A DNA stretch of 64,000 nucleotides from positions 11,600,985 through 11,664,984 of the forward strand of contig CM065329.1 of assembly GCA_033032175.1 (NCBI GenBank), read 5' to 3'. Shown here piece after piece: positions 1-13,033 of the stretch. Under the pieces are notes generated by a model. The model did not search any database and was not told where the DNA came from. It saw only the letters and a program-made list of their open reading frames with translations. A program made the position numbers and the translations under genes. Positions within the stretch are counted from its first letter, which is position 1. Each line of letters starts with the position of its first letter. The DNA comes from Saturnia japonica (Eukaryota; Arthropoda; Insecta; Lepidoptera; Saturniidae).

Positions 1-730
1 TGCAATTTATTGACCATACAAATGTCCATACGTGTAAAAATGCATTACTAAATGTACCTTCAGACTATAAACTACAATCGACTGAAATTGTCATAGGACA
101 CTATATTCACTTGATAATGGCAGTAATGGTCTTCATTAAAGAGGACTAGTTGCCAAGTTAGGAAGAAGGAGAAGAAGAAGAAGAAATTACAATCATACCA
201 ATAAATTTTTTTATGGATGTTCAGCTATATCTTCTTTGATAATGAACCGATTTCAATGATTCTTTTTTTGTTGAATAAGGGATACCTCAAGGGTGGTCAC
301 ATTTTAATTTCAATGGCATTGGACCTCCAACTTCGAAGATACACCAGGGAACTCTTCAAAATCATTGAAATTGGTTTTCTTTTTACCCGACTGCGAAAAA
401 GAGGGTTATGTTTTTCGGGCGTATGTATGTATATTTCTTTGTCACGCTCTGTAGCGTAAACGACTTGATGGATTTTAGCATACGAGATGTAGTTAGTTTC
501 ATCTTAATTGTGGGAGTGACATAGGCTATTTAATATTTAAGTACTACGTCTAGGAATTAAAAAAAAAAAAAAAAACATTTTTTTGTTGCAGTCGAGTGTT
601 TGATTCCTTTTCAATAATTTAGCTTGTTTGTTAATAATAATCAAAATTAAAAAATGATTAAAAGTCCCTATTTAAAATGAAGAACAAATTTAAAGACGTG
701 TCACATGAAAAACCTCGTTATTTTCCATAG
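1..730. repeat. PRPF4 intron with three stacked dispersed repeats
   Basis: No exon is seen. Approx. 60-186 is a copy of repeat family C (GATAATGGCAGTAATGGTCT core, GAAGAAG tail). Approx. 211-385 is family A (GGATGTTCAGC start, GATACCTCAAGGGTGGTC core). Approx. 389-560 is family B (TGCGAAAAAGAGGGTTATG start, TGATGGATTTTAGCATACGA core). The acceptor of the first visible PRPF4 exon is at 729-730. Confidence 0.7.
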
Positions 731-3700
731 CGGTATGGATGCGTTCGGTCGCGTGTGGGACCTGCGCACGGGTCGCTGCGTGATGTTCCTCGAGGGTCAC
801 CTCGGAGCTGTCCTCGGGTCAGACTGGTCTCCGGCAGGACATCAGCTCGCGACGGCCGCTGCCGATCACCAGGTGACGATCACCTTCTCCTTCTGCACGC
901 TTCCGACTCTACATTAATATTGTACAACTCGAAGAGTTTTGTTTATTTGAAGACAAGTAATTTATCGAAATGCCGCTTTCTTGAACCCACTTCATAAACG
1001 GAGAAGGAACTTGAATATATATATATATTTTTATGAATGTTCAAGCGTAACTTCTTCTTTTTTTATGTACCGATTAAGATGTTTCTTTTATCGTTCGAAA
1101 GCGGATACCTCAAGGGTGGTCTCATTTTAATTTCACTGGCATTGGACCTTCGACTTTGAAGATTCACCAGGAACTCCAAGTTCTTTTTTTTGTTATAAAT
1201 TATCTCATTTTGGATAATCATAAATGGTAAAAGGAATACCTGTCATCCATAAAAAATATACATTCTAATTGAAAACCTCCTCAATTTTTTTAAGTTCGAC
1301 TAGACCTGGTTGTGATGTTTGATTTCAGGTCAAAATATGGGATCTACGGAGGCGTTCCATCCTATACACAATACCTGCGCACACGCATCTACTTAGCGGT
1401 GAGGTCTTTTTTTTTTCAAACCGACTTTATTGTTAGCCAAAAGGGCCCTGGAACCTCTGACGGCTTTTATAGCTCCCAAAGGGCAGTGATGACTTGAGAT
1501 ACAAAATCATAAATGAGTCGCTTTCGATAGCTTGTATATATATATATATATATATATATAGAACATTACCCTTCGAATCCATTCTCTTGCTGTGTTTCTT
1601 TCGGAAATACATCTTTGAGGCTGTTCATAAAGTACGTAACGTAAAATTTACCTTTATAAACCTCCCCTTTCTTGTCACTTTTTCTGCGCCTTCGTCACGA
1701 ATGATAGATCTCCCTCCCTACCCTGGGATATATGTAACGGCATTTAATAGTATTATTTTCATAATAAAACTTTAATATGAAAAGCAAATGACATCCTATA
1801 GCATAAAAAAAAAAAAATCGAGAGAAAAAGTTACATTATTGTTTGGTGAGCTGCAAACGTCATGTTTCCTTAGGTTCCTCCGACTTCCTCTTTATCACAG
1901 TAAGCGACAGCTCCTCCCCCTATCCCCCACAAGTGCGCACGTATTTTATGAACGGAGCCTCTTTACTACGTACATCAATACTAACTAAGCGTGAGTAGCT
2001 GACTCTCACTTATCGTCTGGTGGTCGAGTGATTTAGACCAGCGGAATACTAATCCGATGTCCACAGGTTCAACCCCGCATCTACCAACAAAACTTTCTGA
2101 ATTCGCTTACATTTGCCATATAATTTAAATTTATAACACTATGTAGAAAGAAAGCTCCTCAAGGAAACCGGAATGCTCGAGAAATGTCCTTGTATTGTCC
2201 ACTGTCTCTTGCATTCGCTTGGTCCTCATTGAGGCCTCATAGCCCAACAGTGGAACAGTTACGGGCTTGTATTAGTATCATATTATCATTTGGAAACCAG
2301 GATAACCAGGATGATTAAAAATTTAACTTGAGGGTGGTAGATTGGGGGGGACCAGTAGGAAATCGTCTAATATGGTTTAATTACGATATTCTTCATCACC
2401 AAAAACCTGGAATTCGATCTATAATCGCCATGATTTTTTATGGGTGTAGCGTTTCTCACCTAATTTTAAATCGCGATGTGGACCAAGACGGTTACACGTT
2501 AAGCCTAGTCGGAGGGACCGGTTCTCAAGTGCAGCTGTCGGAACACAACTCGAGAGTGGTAGCTGGTCAGGCTCTACCACCATGCTACGGTTTCATCAAC
2601 GATGTTTCCAACACCGAAAGAAAGCTCAGACACATTGAAAAGATTCCTCGAACTTACGTTGATATCAATCTTTTCATTTGTTTCACGCAGACGTGAGGTA
2701 CCAACGAAGTCACGGACACTTCCTGCTCACGTCCTCGTACGACAAGTCGGCCAAGTTGTGGTCGAACCCAGCGTGGCACCCCCTGAGGACGCTCTCCGGG
2801 CACGACGGCAAGGTGAGTAACCCTCCCCTTTTCAAATTGATTTTAATGAAAGTATAACGCGTCTATTTTAAAACTTCACTGTATATATATATATTTGTAT
2901 GTGTTTATATTTATTTATTTATATTTTTAAATTTCAGTTACTTTTGTAGTTTTATATTTTTGTGTTTGCACATTTTTGTTACATTTTAAATTTAATTACC
3001 TATTACAATACCGACTATAATTTAAAAAAATCAACTATACCGTTTCTTTACTGTAAAAAAATGCTTTATAGGATTAAGCTCACAAGTGTACAAACTAGAA
3101 GTGCAATAAATTATTCATTCATTGGTTCTCAAGGGTTCGATTCCCAGGTCGAACAAAGTGTTATTGAGTATTTCTATGAAATTCTCAGTAGCAGCTCGGA
3201 GTTTGGCTTCATGCCCGATTAATGGCAACAGGCTGTCCCTTATTACATGGGACCCAAACATATTCGACTAACTGTGGGTGTATATTGGTACACCTCTGCC
3301 TAACACTTCGGGAATACAGGCGTAATGCTTATAAGACTATTCGAGACTTTTACATCTTGCCCCTAAAGCAATGTACCAGGTTCGAAATACTGTCATTGGT
3401 AATCACATTACTCCTCAAGTCGTCCCAACTGAAGCCACCCAAGTAACAGCTTATTTATTGCTTTTCCCCAGAACTGCATGCAGTCTTTGAGATAGATTTC
3501 ACATAGCTATAGACTACAGCGATTATCATGTGGAATGCACGCCGTTTCGCTTCTCCATAACATTGACACCGTGGCTCCCATAGATGGCATTAATGCCAAT
3601 TTTTTGTCAAATGCAATTTGACAGCTACGATCTTGAGGGTTGATAGTTTAAAAGTGTGATGATTCGTCGCCATAGAATGGAAGTTACGTAGAGTTGATAC

Positions 3701-4030
3701 TTACCTCTCTCTTAAATCTCTTGTGACGTTTTCACTGTGCGGACTAAGAATTATTGCACTTTGAAAACATTCGTAACAAATAACTTAAGTTCTTTGCATA
3801 CACGGCTCGAAGGACCATATAACATTAATTCGAAGGACCATTTTATAATATTCTAAAATTTAGTAAGTGGAATGTAAATTAAAAGTCAGTGTTGTAGTAT
3901 CGACATAGCATTTAATCGTGAACACTTGTACCTGGGGCAGGTGATGGGCGCGGACGTATCCAGCGACAGCAAGTACGTGGCCACCTGCTCCTACGACAGG
4001 ACCTTCAAGCTGTGGACGCCAGAGCTGTAG
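731..4030 (+). CDS. PRPF4: U4/U6 small nuclear ribonucleoprotein Prp4, 3' exons (partial)
   Basis: Four coding exons: 731-872, 1329-1398, 2691-2812 and 3941-4030 (stop TAG at 4028-4030). All junctions are GT-AG and the phases agree across every one. The joined protein is the C-terminal WD40 propeller of Prp4. Exon 1 reads [15 protein letters not shown] then FLEGH; exon 2 has [10 protein letters not shown] and YTIPAH; exon 3 has [14 protein letters not shown] and TLSGHDGK; exon 4 has [16 protein letters not shown]. These match, in order, the closing WD repeats of animal PRPF4, including the family's end after FKLW. Prp4 belongs to the U4/U6 di-snRNP and tri-snRNP (with PRPF3 and PPIH) and acts in nuclear pre-mRNA splicing. 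The N-terminal part lies left of the window. The gene converges on the ARID5-like gene with one base between stop codons. Identification is from recalled family sequence, not a search. Confidence 0.95.
873..1328 (+). repeat. PRPF4 intron with family A repeat
   Basis: Approx. 1020-1190 is a family A copy (TTATGAATGTTCAAGCGTAA, GATACCTCAAGGGTGGTCTC). The remainder is AT-rich intron. Confidence 0.65.
1399..2690. repeat. PRPF4 intron: microsatellite, tRNA-like SINE head and LINE 3' tail
   Basis: A (TA)n run ends at about 1560. Approx. 2010-2085 resembles a tRNA-derived SINE head with a box-B-like GGTTCAACCCC. Approx. 2190-2275 ends in the CCCAACAGTGGAACAGTTA motif of insect LINE 3' ends. Approx. 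2480-2540 has a fragment (CTCAAGTGCAGCTG) shared with 7600, 30270 and 42060. No exon is supported here. Confidence 0.55.
2813..3940. other. PRPF4 last intron, no gene seen
   Basis: AT-rich intron. Approx. 3180-3330 resembles the fragment at 50940-51110 (shared ATGCCCG, TACACC/TACCTTTGC, CGGG/GGGGATTACAGGCGT), so it is probably a SINE remnant. No supported exon. Confidence 0.5.
3911..3916 (-). promoter_or_regulatory. candidate poly(A) signal (ATTAAA) for the ARID5-like gene
   Basis: Variant hexamer on the minus strand about 115 nt past the stop codon, inside the last PRPF4 intron; a canonical AATAAA lies further on at 3454-3459. Either choice makes the minus-strand 3' UTR cover the last PRPF4 exon. 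Confidence 0.35.
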
Positions 4031-4031
4031 G

Positions 4032-7000
4032 CTATCGCTTCTCCCGCTGCCCGGCGAGCTGACGGTACGCGCCCAGCCTGCCGTACAGCATACTCCCATT
4101 CCCCCCACCCTTCCACTTATTCACTAGCGTGATCTCGACTTTGGGCGGCGCGGGGGGAGGTGAAGGTCGGGTCAGGTCTAGAGCGCGCACGGGTGACGCC
4201 GCCGGCGAGGGCGGAGCCGCTGGCGCGGGACGAGGCGGAGCTCCTAGTATCACGTGAGGTGCTGGCATCAAGGGAGCGCGAGGGTCGCAGTAGACGGTTT
4301 TGGTGGCGCCCGCGGAACCGAACGGGCAGGCGGCCTGCGCGGCGCGGGGAGGCGGCGGCGGCGGCGGCACGTACCCGTACAGGTGCAAGAGCTGAGCGCG
4401 CGCGAACAGCTGCCGGTGGAGGGGCGGCAGGGGGGGTACGGCGGGCCAGCCGGCGCACGGTATCGCGGTCACCTCGAGCCCGCGCTCCTTCAACAGGTCG
4501 AGTTTCTTTTTCTTGGCGGAGTGCTCGTTTCTCCCGCAACCCTCCTCGTACTCGTCGAGGTCGATGATCTCCGGGGACTTGGGTCTGTACGGCACCTGAG
4601 GACATCGCATTTATTTCATTCTAGTAATAACTCTGACTTTTGACTGACAATTAATGTTATTTCATTTTTTCAAGTTGATTTGAACTGGAATTGAACCGGT
4701 GGATATACATTATGGTGTTCTTTTTTTACTTCGTACCATAATTCAGGATAAATAAAGTGAATGTTGGTGTTTTTTTTTTTTTAATTATAATTTATGAGAT
4801 GTTTCGACGGTGTAAAGTTCGATTTTACTGTAAAAAGTTGACAAATAAGAAATAAATTAAATCTAATTAAAATGTTTTTTTTTTTTCAATTGAAAATTGC
4901 AATTTAGTGTATATAATTATATGTTTAGAAAGAAAAACGGTAATTTCATGCGTGACTTTTTCAGGCTTGTAGCAGTGATTACTATCTATCGCACGTGAAA
5001 TAGCAGTGATGAAAATTATTGCACTGCTATATTATTATATTAAAATGGTAATATTTTAATGCCTAGTTCGTAGGTTAGTGTTAATAAAAGATAGCATTCA
5101 TTTTACATAATAAAGCTTGGTTATTGTGCACAAGTGAAGAGGATTCTGAAAGTAATAATAACAGGGACCATGAATTCTGATATGCCACAATACTTCCTAG
5201 AAAGTTGTAACATTTGATCTACCATCTTGTTAGGATACTGAAATCATCATCATAGGACCTGTCTTGACACTATATTCAATCGATAATAGCAGTAATGGGT
5301 TCAAAGAGGACTAGTTGCCAAGTTAGGAAAAACCAGAGGAATTTCGTCTCTTTAATTTAATATAACCAGAGAAATGAATATATGCTAATGAGTTTTCTGA
5401 AACTATTCGTAGCACCATCGTCTGACGATGATGGAAAACATGACGAGGAAACCTGAGCACTTGCAATATTCCTAAAGTACCACTGTATCTGAGAGACTGC
5501 AAAACAAGATTTTCTGGGGTTGATATCGCTAATAGGTCGCGTGAGCTGGTGTGTTGATTAATCCCTTGTCATCTTTCGGGAAAAGGCTTTTGCCCAACAG
5601 TAGAATAACTACAAGACCGGTATTACCTTCATAATCGTTCTTCTGAACGAAGACACAGATTCAATTAATATTCTAACAAAATATTTGTTTTTCCGAGACG
5701 ATTCTTCATAGCTATACTAGATGGGGCTGTAGTCGTTATTAAGAAAATTCTATATTTATGCATCAAAATGACATATATATATACTTTTTGGCTTAGTGAT
5801 AACAAAAGAGAATCACCAGTATTTTTTATACTATCGAGCTTTCTACACATTATAATAAACTAGCAACCCGCCCCGGCTTCGCACTAATAATTCATATACG
5901 CTGCGGTTTTTATTCGCACTGAGTGAACTGACATTTACTAATGTGATATTTGTAAATAATGTCTCATTTATTTTTGTAGTGTTGTGCTATCGTATATTGT
6001 ACGGTACAATGAATTGAATCGCGAGATTTTAATTATTGAATTGAGGGTTTTTATCTATTAATTTAAATATTTAGTGTTATTCAATATTCCCGATCATTTA
6101 CTATTATCATTACATAATTCAAGAACATATAAAATAAATATATTATAGCGAACAACAGCAAATAACAAAAATTAAAAAAAGAACGCTTTGGCTGGCCCAC
6201 GGAAATACGTATTTGTCTCCCTTATTCAGGCTTAAAATATGAAGGGTGAGACGTTTTTTGAAGAAAAAAAAAACCTTTCAATAGGTATAATAATATCTTA
6301 AAAAGGTCTACAATTAGCACCGATTGGTGAACATCACTATTAAAAACATAATAAAGAAGTAACACATGAAATGTTATTTCACTCCGTGGGAATTAAAACG
6401 GCATTGTAAATAATTTTATTGGCGACCGCGAGTAGCAAGTCGACATTATTTTTTCCGACATCTTCAACAATCACTGTCGCCATATTTCGGCTAATTTACA
6501 CACCTATAAACTTTTCTCATGAATCACACCGTCCATTTATGAAAACCGCATGAAAATCTGTTCGGTAGTTTTGACTTTAATGCCGGTTTTGACGCGTCCA
6601 CCTTTTTTTTAATTACGCGTTTCGGCCTGTTTGCCTTGGGTAGGACAGTTTCTTTTAACTACCCTCATTTTCACAAGTAATGTTCCGGCACACTACACAA
6701 ACTGTATTCGATTCGATGGCGCTTTATTGAAAAGCAGAACAAATGACCGGTCAACTAGTTAAATAATGAGTTCTATGAGGCAAGCAGTACATCTCAATGT
6801 ACTAAAGCCTGGTTAAAAAGGTAACATAACAACTGACGAAATGTCCTCACCTCGACGATTTCGTCGTCGCTGTGGTGGTTGTGAGTCGGCTGCGGCGGCC
6901 GGTGGATACCGAAATTGGTGATACCCGTGTTCATCGGCTGCGGGACAGATAGCAGCACGGGCGTGGGGCCCACCAGGGAGGTCGCCACGAGGCCCAGGGA

Positions 7001-10000
7001 GGTCGCCGTCGGCGGTGAACTCGACGCAGAGTCCGGCCGCAATGGAGGTGCCGGGGACGCTTTACGAGAAAATAACTTTTCATTAATAATCACTTTTAAA
7101 CCCAAGTTTTCAATGAAAGAAAACAATATAAAACATAATGGTTTTATCCTGACTAGCACTACTATAGGTGTGTTCCGGCAGTAGCGCTTGGGAGTACGTC
7201 CTTACGTGTTACATCTTGGGCCACATCGTCACTTAACAATCAGGTAAGATTGTAGGAGTAAAAATAGAACAGAGTCCTATCTGAGGTCAGGTATTTGTAA
7301 ATCGCAACTCCTGAAGCTAGAGTTGCTACTGATCATACAATAGTAGTGAGTGTTGCCAGCTATGCTCTTCATTGAACCCTGGCCACACCTGACACAAGAT
7401 GGAGCTGGTCAACTACTGATAGAAGACGATGGTTTTATTAATAAAATTTAGCATCTAAGCCCACATTCAGATGTAACGCGCGATAGATTTTCCAAGTGTT
7501 ACGCGAAAAAGGACTTTCGGTTACCTGTGTGGTCAAAATCTGACCTTATCTTAAGTGACGATATGACCTAAGATGGTAGCACGCTAAACCTTGGAAGACT
7601 GGATCTCAAGTGCAGCTGCCGGACCATCTACAGGTCTTTGACTAGAGATTTTTAACTTAAGACGGGCGCTCCGGCCCCGGCGTCGATCGACTCGATGTCC
7701 GTACACGCTACCAACTGAGCCATCATTGCTTATTTGCCATTATTTCTTGTCTAGAGAACATTTTTCTAAGCGAAGCGTTTACGCACGTTCATATGAAAAA
7801 CTGACTATAGGTACTGTTATCCAAAAGTACTCTGAAGCTTCAGACGGCTTTTACAACTTCAGCGGGCTCGTCAAAAAGCCTCCTGGAAAGTTCTAACAAG
7901 GTGGGTCAACATTTTAATAAAATACCAAAGTCACTAAAATAACTTGATAATGGCAGTAATAAACCTAAAATAAGGCGAAAGAAGACTAGTTTCGTGAGTG
8001 ATACTAACTGTTATGGTGCATCGAGTGGTGAGAGCGAGCGGGTTTCACCCGAACTGCGCGCAGGGAACTCCGGCCTAGAGGGCGAGTCGGCGTCACCGCC
8101 GTCGCAATACGCTGTTAACGAACACACATCTCAACGTCGCATTCTTTACACATTCTATAGTAAACGCGCGAGTTGAATGCAGTCCGGACGGGACTGGGTT
8201 AAGAGCGGGAGCATCTCCGTAGGCCTCAAATAACTTATCCGAGTCCATTAAATTCTGTTACGAATAAACGATTTTTGAATTAATCGCCAAAAACGAAAAT
8301 AGCGAAGAATTAATATGATGATGATTAAATTTCAAAAATTTATGTTTTCAGGTAGGTTTCGCTGTGTGAAAGAAATGTAAATGTTAAATTTAAAAACAGT
8401 AATAATTCTATTTTTTCTCCTCCGGGATGAAAAGTTCACTTTTTAGCCCCTGTCACGCGGGAGAAAAGTACCCGATTCTCTCCCGGTGAGATGGCAAATG
8501 TGCGCATGCGCGTACTTTACTTTATCTCCCGGTAACCTAGCAACTGCGTGTTTATATATAAAATATATAAACTTTTCATCCCGGAGGAGAAAAAAATTGT
8601 AAACGCACCTAGGAAGAAAAGTAGGACATCCCCACCCGCGATTGGGTGACAATCTCCTAACTACTTTTCTCCCTCGGTGCGTAATATACTATTAGGTCAC
8701 AACATTATCGAATTTCTTAACGTTGCATTCAACTCACGCGTTTTACTATCGACATTTCAACTACCTATAGCAACATTAATATCAGTACAACGACGTAATT
8801 ATTGCTTTATCACTGTTATTTGTAACGGATGATATATCACGGACAGTTAAATTTTAGATAAAACGACAAACGGTTACATTGAATTAAAGTAGGGAGTTAT
8901 TGGCGGGATCTTGAAGTGACATGTTGTGGTTTTTATTTTAAATTTATTTACTTAGGTTTTTGACACTATATTATGTATGTAATATTGGTGGCGTTTTGCG
9001 TGATATAGTTTGGTTTTTGTGCATAAGTGAAGTGGATTATAAATATAAACTCAAAGCACTCATTCCGGAATCCCAAAAAACTTCCTAGAAAGTTCTAACA
9101 AGGGAGCCGCCATCTTGTTAGGATACTGAATCGTCATAAGACATGACACTATAATTCACTCGATAATGGCAGTAATGGTCTTCATTAAAGAGGACCGGTT
9201 GCCAAGTTAGGAAGAAGAAGAGTTAAAGTAGGGCGTGACGCGGTAGCTGAGATGATAGATGTACTATATCTCTATATCTGGTACAATCACCACACCCGGT
9301 ATCAGGGTTATGTACCATATAAAAAAACACAGTCTTCGTTGTGCGCTTTCTTCATATGAACCCAGAATTAGAAATGTCGTCAAAAACATGTAAGTTCATC
9401 TGTCAAATTCGACTTTTCGAATAACGAATACATGAAAAGATCATTTTTTAGGAGCGTACTTGCTGCCGCATCCTACTTATGGAGGGGGGGGGGGGGGGTT
9501 AGGCAGTAGGCAGGCGTGGTAACAATACTTTGAAAACCCCTGATTTATTCAGAAGAATCAAATTTGAATAGTCTCTTTTGTAATGACAACTGGCAACATT
9601 ATTACCTGACTGCGAAAAAGAAAGGTTATGTTTTTTGGGTGTATTGGGTCTATTTCTTTGTCACGCTCTGTAACCTAAACGGCTTGAAGGATTTTAGCAT
9701 ACGAATTGTCGTTAGATTAGTCTTAATTGTGGAAGTAACATAGGCTATATAATATTTAAGTACTACGTCTAGCAATCAAATAAAAAGTAAAAATATTAAA
9801 AGGTTTTTAGTCGACTTTTTTGTTTGTGGTCGGCATTTTTTGAAGTGAAAACTTCTTTAGGCACGTCGGGGACTTTTGGGATTTGGTGACTGTCACGCTC
9901 ACGCATACAAATGTTTATACTACTTCCTAAATAAGATGTTTTCACTTATGACGTGCAGACCTATTACTGACAGTTTCTTTTTGTTTCCTTTTTAACCTAC

Positions 10001-12994
10001 TTTAAAAAAAGACAGAGGTTATAACTCAATTCGAATATTCCTATATTTTTTTATGGATGTTCAGCCGTAACTTCTTTGTTCATGAACCGATTTGGATGAT
10101 TCTTATTTTATTGGATACGGGATACCTCAATGGTGGTCTCATTTTAATTTCATTAGTATTGGACTTTTAACTTCGAAGATACACCAGGTGTTGGATATAT
10201 CACAATTACTCACCAGTTTTGATGAGGTCAGGGTCGGGATACTTGGATTCCACCAGATTCACAGTTATTTTGAATTTTTCTTAAATTTATGTCGGCAACA
10301 GTCTTCGTGCCGGTGCGCGCGCGCGAAAAGAGAGTTGGAATAGGAAGGGGAAGCACCAAAATGGTTGGCAACTGCTATTCACCAATCAAATTGGCATATA
10401 TTGAATAGTGTTTGTTTTGTTCCGTTTTATGCAGACTTTGAGTGAACACCAGGGAACACTTCAAAATCATTGAAGATGGATTTCTTTTTTGTTAGTAATT
10501 TAGGCCATTTAAGAGTGTTTTTACTTACGTGTGTGGGTGTAGATAGTTGGTCGTTTGTTGCGGGCGGCACGGGCAGCGCGGGAAGTCTAGGGGCGGAGTA
10601 CCCGTTGAGCATGGAGGCGCCGCCGGCCGCCGCGACAGCCGCCGCCGTGGTCAGCGCGTGCGCCGGTATCACGCTACACATGTCGCGTTGACTGCGCAGC
10701 GCGTCTCTCGACTCTGTTCCAACAAATAGTATGAATATAGAGTAAACATTTAAAACCTAACCTGAAACTAACCTATGGTAATAATAGAACTATTGTAATC
10801 TCGGAAACGGTTGGACCGATTTTGACGTGACTTTCACTGGCACATAGCTGATATTATAAGGAGTTATTTAGGCTACTTTTATTTTAGAAAAAAATACGTG
10901 AGTGTCGTGAAACACTCGATTTGAACGAAGTTCGTAGCGTTGAACCTTCAGCGGAGGTGAGGAACAGAGAGTAAAGTTCCTCACCCGCCATAGAAAAGGG
11001 AGGATCCTCCGGCCAGACGGGTGCTATGTCTGGCGGGCAGCTGCCCAACTGTTGTAGTCGGGTTCTTGTATATATACTCAACGATAGAGTTAATTTCTAT
11101 AGCGCAATGTAGGATGCGTCCTATGTGGCTCAAAAGATGTCGCTATGTGTCGCTACGTAGTTGCGTTGATGCGTCAGTTGTCGAGAGATGTCGCTACAAA
11201 CCAATAAGCTCTCACCTATGACTGGGCACAGCGCTATGGATATCGGTCTACACTATAGAAAGGGTCGCGACGGAAAATTCTTACAATTTTTTCGCCTAGC
11301 CTCTCCCCCCCCCCTCCCCCCCCCCCCCCCCCCCCCCAGCCGCCAAGTCCGTACCGTCCGATAAGGAACTTGGTTACAATAATAATTATGGTTCCGCGGA
11401 AATAAATATCAATTTGTTATAACGAAGATTTTCGGTTTCGGGCGCTTAAATGGCTTACGCTGAGTAAACTACAAGAGATATATCAAACGCGAGTCGACTG
11501 CATGTTTAAAAATTAAAGTAAACTATTAAGTAATATTGAAACGTGACGTCACCATTCAGGAAATGTGAAATCATCATGAGAGAACAATCTAGATTTACTC
11601 GATAATGGCAGACATTTGTCAGTAATGGCCTTCAATACACAAGGACTAGTTTCCAAATTAGCAAGAAGAAAAAAAAAGCGGTCACAATAAAACCACTTAC
11701 CCAAATTAAATTTATACGCCAAATCACTAAAATAGTTAGCGGTGTCGTTGTTCATTAGCGTCGGCTTCACCGGCTCCGTTATATTACTCGGGGCCGTCGC
11801 CTTCGTATTCTCTATCGGGTCTTTCGACTCTAGTAGTTTCTCCACGGACTTCACCGATATCTTCATCGTTTTGTCTTCCTCCTGGTGAATTAATACGTAA
11901 TTATAAAATATCCTCATGAAAGAGTATTAGCTCATTAACAATAGAACGTTACACAAATTGTTGGTTACAATATCAAATACCTTCTAGTGATTTCGTAATC
12001 GCCTTATTTGAATATATAAGCGAGTCGTATCTCGACCCAAGACAGTTCTGTTTTTACAATCGAAGTGAAAACAACAAGCGATATAGAAAAAAAGACACCT
12101 ACAAGAAAACCATAGAGGTTGAGACTACATTTGAAGACGTAGTTTATGAGTTTGTTTGAATTTTTATTTGTCGAGTACGAATAAATTATTTACGCGAAAG
12201 ATAACGTCATTTTACTATCCACGGGGCGTAACAATATTAATACAGTTTAAAAAAGAAGATAAACCCGATCGAGATTCTTGCCGGTTCTTCTCGATGACTG
12301 GGATGTTTGTCCGGACCGGTAGCGTATTTCTACGTTCATAACGTGCCTTTATAGGGTCTAAATTGAATAAAGAATTTATAGAGTTTAAGAACTAATTTTC
12401 ATATAAGACTCCCTGTACGGAAATCTCATTAGGAGTGAAATTAATACAAGCGTTAACTCAAAAGAGTTATATTTACTTTCAAAAGGTCATTACTCTTTAA
12501 GAATAGATTTGTAATAAATTATTATTTTTTGTTTTACTGACATCTATCTACATCTATCGTAACGAAATTTATATTTATTTTGTAATCACTAATCAGTAAC
12601 AATGTAAATATTACGTTTCTGCGCCATCTAGTTACTGATGCAAGAATTATTTTATTATTTTTAGGATTTATTGAAATTTTTATATAGTTGCTATATTTTT
12701 ATATATTTATATAAATTATATATTATATATTTATCTATATTTATATTTTATTTGTTGTGCATTTCGTATTTTTCTATTATTATTATTATTTTATGTCTGA
12801 AGTTGATTCCTTAACAATCGATCTTCATATAAGGAATCCGGTATAGAAATTTGATGAAGAGTGAAATTTATAAAAGCGTTATCAAAAAGCGTTACGTTTT
12901 TCTGCGTAACTTACCTTGCGCACCTTTCACTTTGAAATCATGTATGTCATATGTGTATACGTAATAATATATAGTATAAATCATTAACCACTCA

Positions 12995-13033
<39 letters not shown>

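Larger units (their letters stand above)
4032..11881 (-). other. ARID5B: ARID5-like gene: C-terminal disordered exons
   Basis: Exon 11701-11881 encodes 60 codons ending NYFSDLAYKFNL; exon 10529-10713 encodes an Ala/Gly-rich stretch (TTAAAVAAAGGASMLNGYSAP); exon 6851-7059 is Ser/Pro/Thr-rich and ends HNHHSDDEIVE; the last exon 4032-4595 opens VPYRPKSPEIIDLDEYEE, has a Lys-Lys-Lys-Lys patch (SAKKKKLDLL), proline runs and the motif PPKVEITLVNKW near the end. The low-complexity composition is typical of ARID5 tails, which are poorly conserved. Phase 0 out of 10529 does not match the 2-nt entry at 7059. Either an exon between them is missed, or the acceptor is the in-frame AG before 7075, which adds LFSRKA. 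Confidence 0.85.

Noticed and set aside
4160..4643. Plus-strand ORFs of 129-135 codons and a second minus frame of 162
   Set aside because: Shadows of the GC-rich last ARID5-like exon; Arg/Ala-rich composition follows from the complementary strand.
8020..8180. GC-rich segment open on both strands, possible ARID5-like exon
   Set aside because: Has an acceptor-like GTTAACAG on the minus strand but no donor giving the needed phase; flanks look like an inverted-repeat element.
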